Part shown: piece after piece, positions 5,525 through 12,896 of the stretch
How positions within the stretch are numbered: position 1 is the first letter of the stretch
Layout of the letters: each line of letters starts with the position of its first letter
Origin: GCA-2716065 sp036123135
GTDB taxonomy: Bacteria > Bacteroidota > Bacteroidia > Flavobacteriales_D > Parvicellaceae
DNA: 17,329 nucleotides
Direction: 5' to 3'
Assembly (NCBI GenBank): GCA_036123135.1
Contig: JAZADZ010000088.1
Location: 1-17,329 of the forward strand
The notes under the pieces: generated by a model
Database searches by the model: none
Told to the model about the DNA's origin: nothing
What the model saw: only the letters and a program-made list of their open reading frames with translations
Program-made: the position numbers and the translations under genes

Positions 5525-7777
5525 TTAATTTAGTATTTGAAGCTTTGCAAATTTTAAAAGCAATTGTTTTTGTCCAGAGCTTGGGAAAAATACAGTTGCT
5601 TTTACGTTGGGAGAATTGCCAGAAATTTCAATTACTTTTCCTTTCCCAAATTTATCGTGTTTAACCTCCGATCCAATCTTGATTTTTTTTAGCTCAGACT
5701 GGTTTGTGTTAGAGCCGGTTGATGATGATACTTTTTTTAAATTTCTATTTGGGACTGAGTTCAAATGAAAGCTTGATGTTTTTTTTGAAAATGAACTAAG
5801 TGATTCGTTAGGGAAATTGGTTTTCTCAATGTATTTGTCGTTAATTTCGTCAATAAATCTGCTTGGCTCACATGAAGTGAAATTACCCCATCTGTACCTA
5901 CTAACTGCATAAGACAAAGTTGCTTTTTTCTTTGCTCGAGTCAGGGCGACATAAAATAACCTTCTCTCTTCCTCCAATTCATTTCTTGAGTTCAATGCCA
6001 TTTGTGATGGAAATAAGTTTTCCTCCATACCTACGATATATACGTATGGGAATTCAAGTCCTTTAGCAGCATGGATGGTCATGAGCGTAATTTTATTTTT
6101 ATCTTCCTCTTTTTCACTATCAGCATCAGTTAGAAGAGCAACATCAATTAAAAAGTCAGTTAAAGACTTTTCTTCTTCGACTTCATCATTTTTGGATTCA
6201 GAAAATTCGCTAATCGCACTCAGTAATTCTTGAATATTTTCATGTCTTACAATTCCTTCCGGAGTTCTATCAACATAAAGCTCGTTTAATAATCCAGAAG
6301 ATTTTGCAATTTCATGTGCAAGTTCAAATGCAGATAGGCTTTCGATTTTGGTTCTAAAAGATTTTATCATTGTTGTAAAACCATCAATTTTATTCGCAGT
6401 TCCCGAATTGCAATTGAATCCAAAACTCATAGGATTATTGAGCACATTCCATACAGTAGTATCGTTTTTTGATGCACAAAGAAATGCCTTTTCGATAGTA
6501 GTTTTACCGATACCTCTTTTAGGATAATTAATGATACGTTTCAGCGATTCTTCATCATTGTGATTTGCAGTCAAACGAAAGTAAGCCAACAAATCCTTTA
6601 TTTCTTTTCTTTGATAAAAAGATAAACCTCCATAAATTTTGTAAGGTAAATTCAATTTTCTAAGTGCTTCTTCAAAAGATCGAGATTGGGCATTCGTTCT
6701 GTAAAGAATTGCAAAATCTATGTTGTTGGCTTGATTGCTGTTTTTTGTATTGAAAATATCATTGGCAATTTGTTTGCCCTCTTCATTGTCCGAAAAACTT
6801 TTAACAAGTTTTATTAGCTCGCCTTGATCGTTTGAAGTCCAGACCTTTTTTTTAATTTGATTTTTATTGCACTCGATAATACTGTTTGCCGCATTAACTA
6901 TATTTTGTGTTGATCTATAGTTTTGCTCAAGTTTGTATAAATTGTAGTCAGGGTAATCTTTTTTGAAATTCAAAATATTTTGAATGTTGGCTCCTCTGAA
7001 CGAATAAATTGATTGTGCATCATCTCCTACAACACAAATGTTTTCAAAACGAGCTGCAATAGTTTTTACAATTATATATTGAGAATAGTTTGTATCCTGA
7101 TATTCATCGACAAGAATATATTTAAATTTATTTTGGTATTTAAGAAGAACATCGGCGTGTTGGTGGAGCAATAAATTAGTTTTGAATAATAAATCATCGA
7201 AATCCATTGCTCCAGATTTGAAACACCTCTTTGAATATTCAAGATAAACTTCACCAATTTTTGGTCTGCCAGATGCAATGTCCTCGTCGGTAATTTCAGC
7301 TCTACTTAGATAGTCTTGAGCAGAAATCAAATTATTTTTTGCAGATGATATTCTATTGTAGAGTATGTTCGGTTTATATAGTTTTTCGTCAAGCCCCATT
7401 TCCTTAACTATGGATTTAAGTAAACTTTTAGAATCTTGAGTATCGTAAATAGTAAAATTTGAAGGGTATCCGATTTTTTCGTGTTCAATTCGTAAAATTC
7501 TAGCAAATATTGAATGAAATGTTCCCATCCAAAGATTTTTGGATTCACTTCCACCAATCATTTGCGCAATCCTGGATTTCATTTCGTTTGCTGCTTTGTT
7601 GGTGAATGTGAGGGCTAAAATGTTGAACGCGTCAACATTATTGTCTAGTAAAAAAGCTATTCTGTAGGTTAAAACTTTGGTTTTTCCTGATCCAGCACCA
7701 GCGATGACCATCATAGGACCATTAATTTGAGAAGCTGCTTTTATTTGGGCATCATTTAAATCCTTGAGATAATCCAT
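5525..7777 (-). CDS. uvrD: ATP-dependent DNA helicase, UvrD/PcrA type
   Basis: A 750-aa superfamily 1A 3'-5' DNA helicase for repair and removal of blocks to replication. Motifs appear in order: Q motif LNDAQIKAA (7-15), Walker A AGAGSGKT (26-33), Ia LALTFTNKAANEM (54-66), II VDEYQDT (223-229), III VGDDAQSIYSFRGA (250-263), IV EQNYRST (284-290), V TIHAAKGLEFP (567-577) and VI EEERRLFYVALTRAKK (602-617). A low-complexity linker (about 655-697) leads to a small C-terminal beta domain, IGSEVKHDKFGKGKVIEI (701-718) onward, which in PcrA is the Tudor-like domain that contacts RNA polymerase. That supports PcrA/UvrD over Rep, which lacks it. The protein is full length with no missing motif. It is divergent from rpsL. 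Confidence 0.95.
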   Translation of the reverse strand: MDYLKDLNDAQIKAASQINGPMMVIAGAGSGKTKVLTYRIAFLLDNNVDAFNILALTFTNKAANEMKSRIAQMIGGSESKNLWMGTFHSIFARILRIEHEKIGYPSNFTIYDTQDSKSLLKSIVKEMGLDEKLYKPNILYNRISSAKNNLISAQDYLSRAEITDEDIASGRPKIGEVYLEYSKRCFKSGAMDFDDLLFKTNLLLHQHADVLLKYQNKFKYILVDEYQDTNYSQYIIVKTIAARFENICVVGDDAQSIYSFRGANIQNILNFKKDYPDYNLYKLEQNYRSTQNIVNAANSIIECNKNQIKKKVWTSNDQGELIKLVKSFSDNEEGKQIANDIFNTKNSNQANNIDFAILYRTNAQSRSFEEALRKLNLPYKIYGGLSFYQRKEIKDLLAYFRLTANHNDEESLKRIINYPKRGIGKTTIEKAFLCASKNDTTVWNVLNNPMSFGFNCNSGTANKIDGFTTMIKSFRTKIESLSAFELAHEIAKSSGLLNELYVDRTPEGIVRHENIQELLSAISEFSESKNDEVEEEKSLTDFLIDVALLTDADSEKEEDKNKITLMTIHAAKGLEFPYVYIVGMEENLFPSQMALNSRNELEEERRLFYVALTRAKKKATLSYAVSRYRWGNFTSCEPSRFIDEINDKYIEKTNFPNESLSSFSKKTSSFHLNSVPNRNLKKVSSSTGSNTNQSELKKIKIGSEVKHDKFGKGKVIEISGNSPNVKATVFFPSSGQKQLLLKFAKLQILN

Positions 7778-7781
7778 ATTT

Positions 7782-7789
7782 CAAAAGTA
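7782..7789 (-). promoter_or_regulatory. Possible -7 box for the uvrD gene
   Basis: On the minus strand the sequence TACTTTTG matches the Bacteroidota -7 box TAnnTTTG exactly, but no TTG lies 18-21 bp upstream, so only half of the promoter is present. Its spacing would place the transcription start at or within a base or two of the ATG at 7777, giving a leaderless or nearly leaderless mRNA. An 8-base degenerate match can occur by chance. Confidence 0.35.
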
Positions 7790-7804
7790 ATAATTCGAAT
7801 TATT
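7789..7804. repeat. 16-bp perfect palindrome AATAATTCGAATTATT
   Basis: The sequence equals its own reverse complement over all 16 bases and ends there, since the next pair (7788 T, 7805 T) does not match. It lies 12 bp upstream of the uvrD start codon and touches the last base of the possible -7 box, where a repressor dimer would block transcription. No known operator is recognised. In DNA this AT-rich, a palindrome of this length may occur about once by chance in a window of this size, so position is the main argument. Confidence 0.45.
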
Positions 7805-7947
7805 TTAAGCTCAGATTGGGAAGCAGTTTTGAAAAAGTTTTCTACAATTGTTATGGAATTTAAAATTTATTTCTTTTCGTTTTTTCAACTTTAGTTTATT
7901 ACAAATTCGCAAAATTTTAAATTATTGAAAAAAAAATAAGGGGCTTA

Positions 7948-7977
7948 TTGGTTTATAATTTTATTATTCTACCTTTG
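7948..7977 (+). promoter_or_regulatory. Strong Bacteroidota-type promoter for the rpsL operon
   Basis: TTG (7948-7950), a spacer of exactly 19 bp and TACCTTTG (7970-7977) match the consensus TTG-N19-TAnnTTTG fully. The box is followed by CA, as is common at strong promoters of this phylum. Transcription should start about 4-6 bases further on, near 7981-7983, leaving a leader of roughly 45 nt before rpsL. It is the only good promoter I found on the plus strand ahead of the 17 ribosomal-run genes, so it probably drives them all. Confidence 0.85.
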
Positions 7978-7979
7978 CA

Positions 7980-8004
7980 ACCCCTTAAAAAAGTTAACAG
8001 GGGT
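7980..8004 (+). promoter_or_regulatory. GC-clamped hairpin in the rpsL leader
   Basis: ACCCCT (7980-7985) pairs with AGGGGT (7999-8004). Alternatively CCCC (7981-7984) with GGGG (8000-8003) extends through TTAA (7985-7988) with TTAA (7994-7997), a 2-base bulge (CA) and a 5-base AAAAG loop. The C4/G4 runs stand out in an otherwise AT-rich 250-bp gap. The left arm begins at or just before the predicted transcription start, so the mRNA 5' end would be folded into the stem. It could protect the message or serve as a protein or initiation-control site. Function is inferred, and the stem is lost if transcription starts after 7984. Confidence 0.5.
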
Positions 8005-8027
8005 AATTAAAAGATTTAATAAACGAT

Positions 8028-8405
8028 ATGCCAACTATACAACAGTTAGTAAGAAAAGGAAGACAATCGAAGGTAAAAGTAAGTAAATCGATTGCGCTTG
8101 GTTCATGTCCACAAAGAAGAGGCGTTTGTGTCAGGGTGTATACTACCACACCAAAAAAACCAAACTCAGCAATGAGAAAAGTTGCCAGAGTTAGATTAAC
8201 CAACGGAAAAGAAGTTAATGCTTACATTGGTGGTGAAGGGCACAATCTACAAGAGCACAGTATTGTTTTGGTCAGAGGTGGTAGAGTCAAAGATTTACCA
8301 GGTGTTAGATATCACATTGTTAGAGGTGCTTTAGATACAGCTGGAGTTGAAGGAAGAACTCAACGAAGATCAAAATACGGAACTAAGAGACCCAAGAAAA
8401 AATAA
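8028..8405 (+). CDS. rpsL: 30S ribosomal protein S12 (uS12)
   Basis: A 125-aa decoding-centre protein of the small subunit. The core YTTTPKKPNSAMRKVARVRL and the block GGRVKDLPGVRYHIVRGALD are unmistakable. Lys43, Lys88 and Pro91, positions where changes give streptomycin resistance or dependence in Escherichia coli, are all the wild-type residues, so no rpsL-based resistance is expected. Asp89, the residue methylthiolated by RimO in species that have it, is also present. It is the first gene of the run, about 45 nt after the predicted transcription start. The sequence before the ATG is A-rich with no Shine-Dalgarno. Confidence 0.99.
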   Translation: MPTIQQLVRKGRQSKVKVSKSIALGSCPQRRGVCVRVYTTTPKKPNSAMRKVARVRLTNGKEVNAYIGGEGHNLQEHSIVLVRGGRVKDLPGVRYHIVRGALDTAGVEGRTQRRSKYGTKRPKKK

Positions 8406-8417
8406 AAAGTCTTTAAA

Positions 8418-8885
8418 ATGAGAAGGAAAACAGCAAAAAAACACATTATTTTACCAGATCCGAAGTTCAAGGACGTTGAGGTTACCAAATTTGTAAATAA
8501 TCTCATGTTAGATGGTAAGAAAAATATTGCTTTTGATATTTTTTACAAAGCTATTGACATTGTTAGCGAAAAGACATCCGAAAATGGTTTAGATGTTTGG
8601 AAAAAATCTGTTGAAAACATCACACCATCCGTTGAAGTCAAAAGTAGAAGAGTTGGTGGAGCAACGTTTCAAATCCCAACTCCTGTAAGAGATAGTAGAA
8701 AAAGATCTCTTGCTGTTAAGTGGCTAATTTCCTATGCTCAAAAAAGAAATGAAAAAACTATGAGTGAAAAACTTGCGGGCGAAATTGTCTCTGCTTACAA
8801 GGAGGAAGGTTCTGCTTTCAAGAAAAAAGAAGATACGCACAGAATGGCTGAAGCCAACAAAGCTTTTTCACATTTCAGATTTTAA
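8418..8885 (+). CDS. rpsG: 30S ribosomal protein S7 (uS7)
   Basis: A 155-aa primary binding protein of the 3' domain of 16S rRNA that organises the head of the small subunit. Family blocks seen: VTKFVNNLMLDGKKNIA near residues 22-39, PSVEVKSRRVGGATFQIPTPV (about 70-90; the RRVGGAxxQIPxxV signature), and a C-terminal HRMAEANKAFSHFRF. The length is normal for the short bacterial form. It follows rpsL by 12 bp and precedes fusA by 2 bp. In Escherichia coli S7 represses its own operon by binding the rpsL-rpsG spacer, about 100 nt long there; here the 12-bp spacer leaves no room for that structure, so any feedback must use another site. Confidence 0.99.
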   Translation: MRRKTAKKHIILPDPKFKDVEVTKFVNNLMLDGKKNIAFDIFYKAIDIVSEKTSENGLDVWKKSVENITPSVEVKSRRVGGATFQIPTPVRDSRKRSLAVKWLISYAQKRNEKTMSEKLAGEIVSAYKEEGSAFKKKEDTHRMAEANKAFSHFRF

Positions 8886-8887
8886 TA

Positions 8888-10990
8888 ATGGCAAGAGATT
8901 TAAAATACACAAGAAACATAGGTATTGCTGCTCATATTGACGCTGGTAAAACCACTACAACTGAAAGGATTCTTTACTATGGTGGAGTCAGCCATAAAAT
9001 TGGTGAAGTTCACGATGGTGCTGCCACCATGGATTGGATGGAGCAAGAACAAGAAAGAGGAATTACAATTACTTCCGCAGCTACTACGCTAAACTGGAAT
9101 TACAGAAACCAAGATTACCACGTTAATATTATTGATACACCTGGTCACGTTGATTTTACTGTTGAAGTCAATAGATCTTTAAGAGTTTTAGATGGTCTTG
9201 TATTTCTTTTCAGTGCTGTTGATGGGGTTGAACCTCAGTCTGAAACAAATTGGAGACTTGCTAACAACTACAATGTTCCTAGAATTGGTTTTGTAAATAA
9301 GATGGATCGTCAGGGTGCTGATTTTCTTAACGTTTGCAACCAAGTGAAAGAAATGTTAGGTAGTCATGCACTCCCTCTTCAAATTAATATTGGCTCTGAA
9401 GATGATTTTAAGGGTGTAGTTGATTTGATAAACTTTAAAGGTATTGTTTGGAACGAAGAAGATATGGGAATGACCTTTAAAGAAGTAGAAATTCCTGAAG
9501 ATATTATTGATGAAGCTAGAGAACTTCGGGGAAAATTGTTGGAAGCCGTTGCTGAATTTGATGACACCTTACTTGAAAAATATTTTGAAGATGAAAACTC
9601 TTTAACAGAAAGAGAAATCTTAGATGCTCTCAGAGAAGCCACTATTGCAGGTAAGGTTGTTCCAATGATGTGTGGTTCTGCTTTCAAAAATAAAGGCGTT
9701 CAAGCTATGTTGGACATGGTAATGGAAATCCTTCCTTCCCCACTTGATATTGAGGCCATTACAGGAGTAGACCCCGACACAGGTGAAGAAATTTCAAGAC
9801 AACCTTCAGTAAATGAACCTTTCAGCTCATTGGCGTTTAAAATTGCTACAGATCCATTTGTTGGTAGATTATGTTTTACAAGAGCATACTCAGGAAAGTT
9901 AAGTTCTGGTTCCTATGTTTTCAACACGAGAACTGGAAAAAAAGAAAGAATCTCTCGAATTTTCCAAATGCATGCCAACAAACAAAATCAGATTAATTCC
10001 TTAGATGCTGGTGATATTGGTGCATTGGTAGGATTCAAAGATATTAAAACAGGTGATACTCTTTGTGATGAGAAAAAACACATTGTTTTAGAATCAATGG
10101 ACTTTCCAGACCCAGTTATAGGTTTAGCTATCGAACCTAAGACTCAGTCTGATGTTGACAAACTTGGAATGGCTCTTTCAAAACTTGCTGAAGAAGATCC
10201 TACTTTTCAAGTCAAAACCGATGAAGATTCAGGACAGACTATCATTTCAGGAATGGGTGAATTACACCTTGATATCATTATTGACAGGTTAAGAAGAGAA
10301 TTTAAAGTTGAGTGTAATCAAGGAGCTCCACAGGTTGCTTACAAAGAAGCAATAAGTTCTGCTACTGATCACAGAGAAGTATATAAAAAACAATCTGGTG
10401 GTAGAGGTAAGTTTGCAGACATTGTATTTACTATTGAGCCTGGAGATGCTGAAAAGCCTGGTTTGATTTTCATCAATGAAATCAAGGGTGGTAATATTCC
10501 TAAAGAGTATATACCTTCTGTAGAAAAAGGCTTCAAAGACGCTATGAACAATGGTGTTTTAGCTGGTTATCCAGTTGACAACATGAAAGTAACTTTAAAA
10601 GATGGTTCTTTCCACGCCGTAGATTCTGATTCACTATCCTTCGAATTGTGTGCTAAAATGGCTTATAGAGAATCTCTTCCTAAATGTAGCCCAGTCATTC
10701 TAGAACCAATGATGAAAATAGAAGTTGTAACTCCTGAAGAAAATATGGGTGATGTCGTTGGTGACTTAAACAGAAGAAGAGGTTTAATCGAAGGTATGGA
10801 TGATAGAGCTGGTTCAAAAGTTGTTAAGGCTAAGGTTCCTCTTTCTGAAATGTTTGGATACGTTACTCAACTTAGAACCATTACCTCTGGTAGAGCAACA
10901 TCTTCAATGGAGTTCTCACATTATTCAGAAGCGCCTAAAAATATCTCTGAGGATGTAATTGCCAAAGTCAAAGGAACAGTGTCCGCATAA
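8888..10990 (+). CDS. fusA: Elongation factor G
   Basis: A 700-aa translational GTPase that moves tRNA and mRNA through the ribosome and, with ribosome recycling factor, splits it after termination. GTP-binding elements: G1 AHIDAGKT (15-22), G2 RGITI (57-61), G3 DTPGH (83-87), G4 NKMD (137-140) and G5 GSAFKNKGV (about 260). Domains II-V follow without gaps, including GMGELHLDIIIDRLRREF in domain III and the C-terminal block around RRRGLIEGM. All this is EF-G1-like, so it should be the main housekeeping copy rather than a divergent paralogue. It is followed by rpsJ after 20 bp with no tuf gene in between, which is usual in Bacteroidota and unlike Escherichia coli. Confidence 0.99.
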   Translation: MARDLKYTRNIGIAAHIDAGKTTTTERILYYGGVSHKIGEVHDGAATMDWMEQEQERGITITSAATTLNWNYRNQDYHVNIIDTPGHVDFTVEVNRSLRVLDGLVFLFSAVDGVEPQSETNWRLANNYNVPRIGFVNKMDRQGADFLNVCNQVKEMLGSHALPLQINIGSEDDFKGVVDLINFKGIVWNEEDMGMTFKEVEIPEDIIDEARELRGKLLEAVAEFDDTLLEKYFEDENSLTEREILDALREATIAGKVVPMMCGSAFKNKGVQAMLDMVMEILPSPLDIEAITGVDPDTGEEISRQPSVNEPFSSLAFKIATDPFVGRLCFTRAYSGKLSSGSYVFNTRTGKKERISRIFQMHANKQNQINSLDAGDIGALVGFKDIKTGDTLCDEKKHIVLESMDFPDPVIGLAIEPKTQSDVDKLGMALSKLAEEDPTFQVKTDEDSGQTIISGMGELHLDIIIDRLRREFKVECNQGAPQVAYKEAISSATDHREVYKKQSGGRGKFADIVFTIEPGDAEKPGLIFINEIKGGNIPKEYIPSVEKGFKDAMNNGVLAGYPVDNMKVTLKDGSFHAVDSDSLSFELCAKMAYRESLPKCSPVILEPMMKIEVVTPEENMGDVVGDLNRRRGLIEGMDDRAGSKVVKAKVPLSEMFGYVTQLRTITSGRATSSMEFSHYSEAPKNISEDVIAKVKGTVSA

Positions 10991-11010
10991 ACGAATTTAA
11001 TTTTAGATTA

Positions 11011-11316
11011 ATGAGCCAAAAAATAAGAATAAAATTAAGATCATACGATCACAACCTGGTTGACAAATCAGCTGAGAAAATCGTTAAAACTGTGAAATCA
11101 ACTGGCGCTGTTGTAAGTGGTCCAATCCCACTTCCAACACATAAAAGAATTTATACCGTTTTGCGTTCTCCTCATGTAAACAAAAAAGCAAGAGAGCAAT
11201 TTCAGTTGTGTGCATACAAAAGATTGATGGACATTTACAGTTCTTCTTCCAAAACGGTAGATGCTTTAATGAAATTAGAATTACCAAGTGGTGTAGATGT
11301 TGAAATAAAAGTTTAA
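11011..11316 (+). CDS. rpsJ: 30S ribosomal protein S10 (uS10)
   Basis: A 101-aa head protein of the 30S subunit that also partners NusB and NusG in transcription antitermination and coupling in model bacteria. Diagnostic segments are KIRIKLRSYDHNLVD at the start, SGPIPLPTHKRIYTVLRSPHVNKKAREQF in the middle (residues about 36-64), and LELPSGVDVEIKV at the end. Length matches the family (100-105 aa). It is the first gene of the classical S10 block but has only 20 bp before it, with no room for an S10 leader of the sort through which L4 regulates the operon in Escherichia coli, so it depends on transcription from the rpsL side. Confidence 0.99.
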   Translation: MSQKIRIKLRSYDHNLVDKSAEKIVKTVKSTGAVVSGPIPLPTHKRIYTVLRSPHVNKKAREQFQLCAYKRLMDIYSSSSKTVDALMKLELPSGVDVEIKV

Positions 11317-11333
11317 TAAAATAATATATAATT

Positions 11334-11948
11334 ATGGCTGGTATCATAGGCAAAAAAATAGGGATGACTAGCGTTTACAGTGCCGAGGGTAAAAATTTAC
11401 CATGCACACTAATAGAAGCTGGTCCATGTGTTGTAACTCAGATAAAATCTGAGGAAAAAGATGGTTATTCTTCAGTGCAGTTAGGTTTTGGTGAAAAGAA
11501 AGATAAGCATACCTCTAATGCACTTAAAGGCCATTTTTCTAAAGCCGGAACTTCCCCAAAGAAAAAATTAGTCGAGTTCAAAAGTTTTTCCGAAGCTAAT
11601 CTTGGTGATGTTATCACTGTTGATATCTTCACTGAGGGTGAATTTGTTGATGTTGCAGGTACTTCAAAAGGAAAAGGTTTTCAAGGCGTTGTCAAAAGAC
11701 ATGGTTTTGGAGGCGTTGGACAAGCTACCCACGGACAGCACAACAGAATGCGTGCTCCAGGATCTATCGGAGCTGCTTCCTATCCGGCAAGAGTTTTCAA
11801 AGGAATGAAAATGGCAGGAAGAACTGGTGGAGACCGAGTCAAAATGATTAATCTTCAAGTTGTAAAGATTATGCCAGAAAAAAATGTTTTGGTTGTCAAA
11901 GGATCCGTTCCTGGTGCCAAAGGTTCATATTTAATCATTGAGAAATAA
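11334..11948 (+). CDS. rplC: 50S ribosomal protein L3 (uL3)
   Basis: A 204-aa primary 23S rRNA-binding protein whose long loop reaches towards the peptidyl transferase centre. It begins AGIIGKKIGMTSVYSAEGK, and the loop runs through RHGFGGVGQATHGQHNRMRA into PGSIGAASYPARVFKGMKMA. In Escherichia coli the loop reads GQNQTPG and Gln150 is methylated by PrmB; the aligned residue here is Ser149, so that modification cannot occur. I believe this substitution is common in the phylum. The final TAA overlaps the rplD start by one base (TAATG), giving likely translational coupling. Confidence 0.99.
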   Translation: MAGIIGKKIGMTSVYSAEGKNLPCTLIEAGPCVVTQIKSEEKDGYSSVQLGFGEKKDKHTSNALKGHFSKAGTSPKKKLVEFKSFSEANLGDVITVDIFTEGEFVDVAGTSKGKGFQGVVKRHGFGGVGQATHGQHNRMRAPGSIGAASYPARVFKGMKMAGRTGGDRVKMINLQVVKIMPEKNVLVVKGSVPGAKGSYLIIEK

Positions 11949-12577
11949 TGGAACTAAAAGTATTAAATAAAGAAGGTAAAGAGACTTCAAAGAAAGTGAA
12001 GCTTAACAAAGGTGTTTTTGGAATTGAACCAAACGACCACGCAATTTATTTAGATGTTAAGCAGTATCTAGCGAATAAGAGACAAGGTACTCACCAATCT
12101 AAAGAGAGAAGTGAAATTGTTGGAAGTACTAGAAAAATCAAAAAGCAGAAAGGAACTGGTTCTGCTAGAGCGGGTAGTATAAAAAATCCACTCTTTAGAG
12201 GCGGTGGTAGAGTTTTTGGACCTAGACCAAGATATTATGGATTCAAGCTCAACAGAAAACTCAAAGTTCTGGCTAGAAAATCTGCTCTTTCTTACAAAGC
12301 CAAGGAGAAAAATATTTTAATTCTTGAAGACTTAACAATTGGTGCTCCTAAAACCAAGACTTTTTCTGATGTTCTTAATAATCTAAAAATTTCAGATGGA
12401 AAATCGTTATTTGTTTTGGCTGAGAACAACAGAAATGTTTACTTGTCATCTAGAAATATGGTTTCTAGTAAAGTAATTACTGTTGATAAATTGAATACCT
12501 ATGACATTTTAGATGCTAAAAACTTGGTTATCTCAGAAAGTGCTGTTGATATGATTGATAAACAATTTAAGGCTTAA
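11948..12577 (+). CDS. rplD: 50S ribosomal protein L4 (uL4)
   Basis: A 209-aa early-assembly protein whose extended loop lines the peptide exit tunnel. The loop is visible from about residue 44 to 100, with KKQKGTGSARAGSIKNPLFR and GGGRVFGPRPRYYGFKLNRK, the RNA-contacting segment where macrolide-resistance changes occur in other bacteria. The globular part ends in a normal C-terminus with no extension. In gammaproteobacteria L4 represses the S10 operon through a leader before rpsJ; that leader is absent here, so the same loop of control is not expected. The start overlaps the rplC stop and the stop is 3 bp before rplW. Confidence 0.99.
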   Translation: MELKVLNKEGKETSKKVKLNKGVFGIEPNDHAIYLDVKQYLANKRQGTHQSKERSEIVGSTRKIKKQKGTGSARAGSIKNPLFRGGGRVFGPRPRYYGFKLNRKLKVLARKSALSYKAKEKNILILEDLTIGAPKTKTFSDVLNNLKISDGKSLFVLAENNRNVYLSSRNMVSSKVITVDKLNTYDILDAKNLVISESAVDMIDKQFKA

Positions 12578-12580
12578 GAC

Positions 12581-12877
12581 ATGAAAAATATAATTATAAA
12601 ACCAATTTTAACCGAGAAGATGGCTGATTTAGGAGAAAAGCTAAATCGTTATGCTTTTGAAGTTGACAAAAAAGCCAATAAAATTGAAATTAAAAATGCT
12701 GTCGAAAAATTTTATGGTGTCACTGTTGATGCTGTAAATACAATGAATTTAGGAGGCGGTAAGAAGAAAATGAAAAACACAAATCGTGGTGTTGTTTACC
12801 AAAGAACAAAAGCTGTCAAAAAAGCGATCATTACTGTTGCTGAAGGGGATACTATTGATTTATACGAAAATATTTAA
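12581..12877 (+). CDS. rplW: 50S ribosomal protein L23 (uL23)
   Basis: A 98-aa protein at the tunnel exit, the docking point for trigger factor and signal recognition particle. The start IIIKPILTEKMADLGEK and the middle KIEIKNAVEKFYGVTVDAVNT are the standard L23 pattern (KPxxTEK...N..Y.FxVdxxAnKxEIKxAVExxF.V.V). A short loop then gives way to KKAIITVAEGDTIDLYENI. Length is usual. It begins 3 bp after rplD and ends 19 bp before rplB. Confidence 0.99.
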   Translation: MKNIIIKPILTEKMADLGEKLNRYAFEVDKKANKIEIKNAVEKFYGVTVDAVNTMNLGGGKKKMKNTNRGVVYQRTKAVKKAIITVAEGDTIDLYENI

Positions 12878-12896
12878 GGAATTTGAAACTTGAAAA

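Noticed and set aside
7994..8203. Minus-strand open frame over rpsL and its leader
   Set aside because: It is antisense to rpsL and shows no recognisable protein features. Similar antisense frames inside fusA, rplC, rplB, rpsC, rplP, rplX and rplE were rejected on the same ground.
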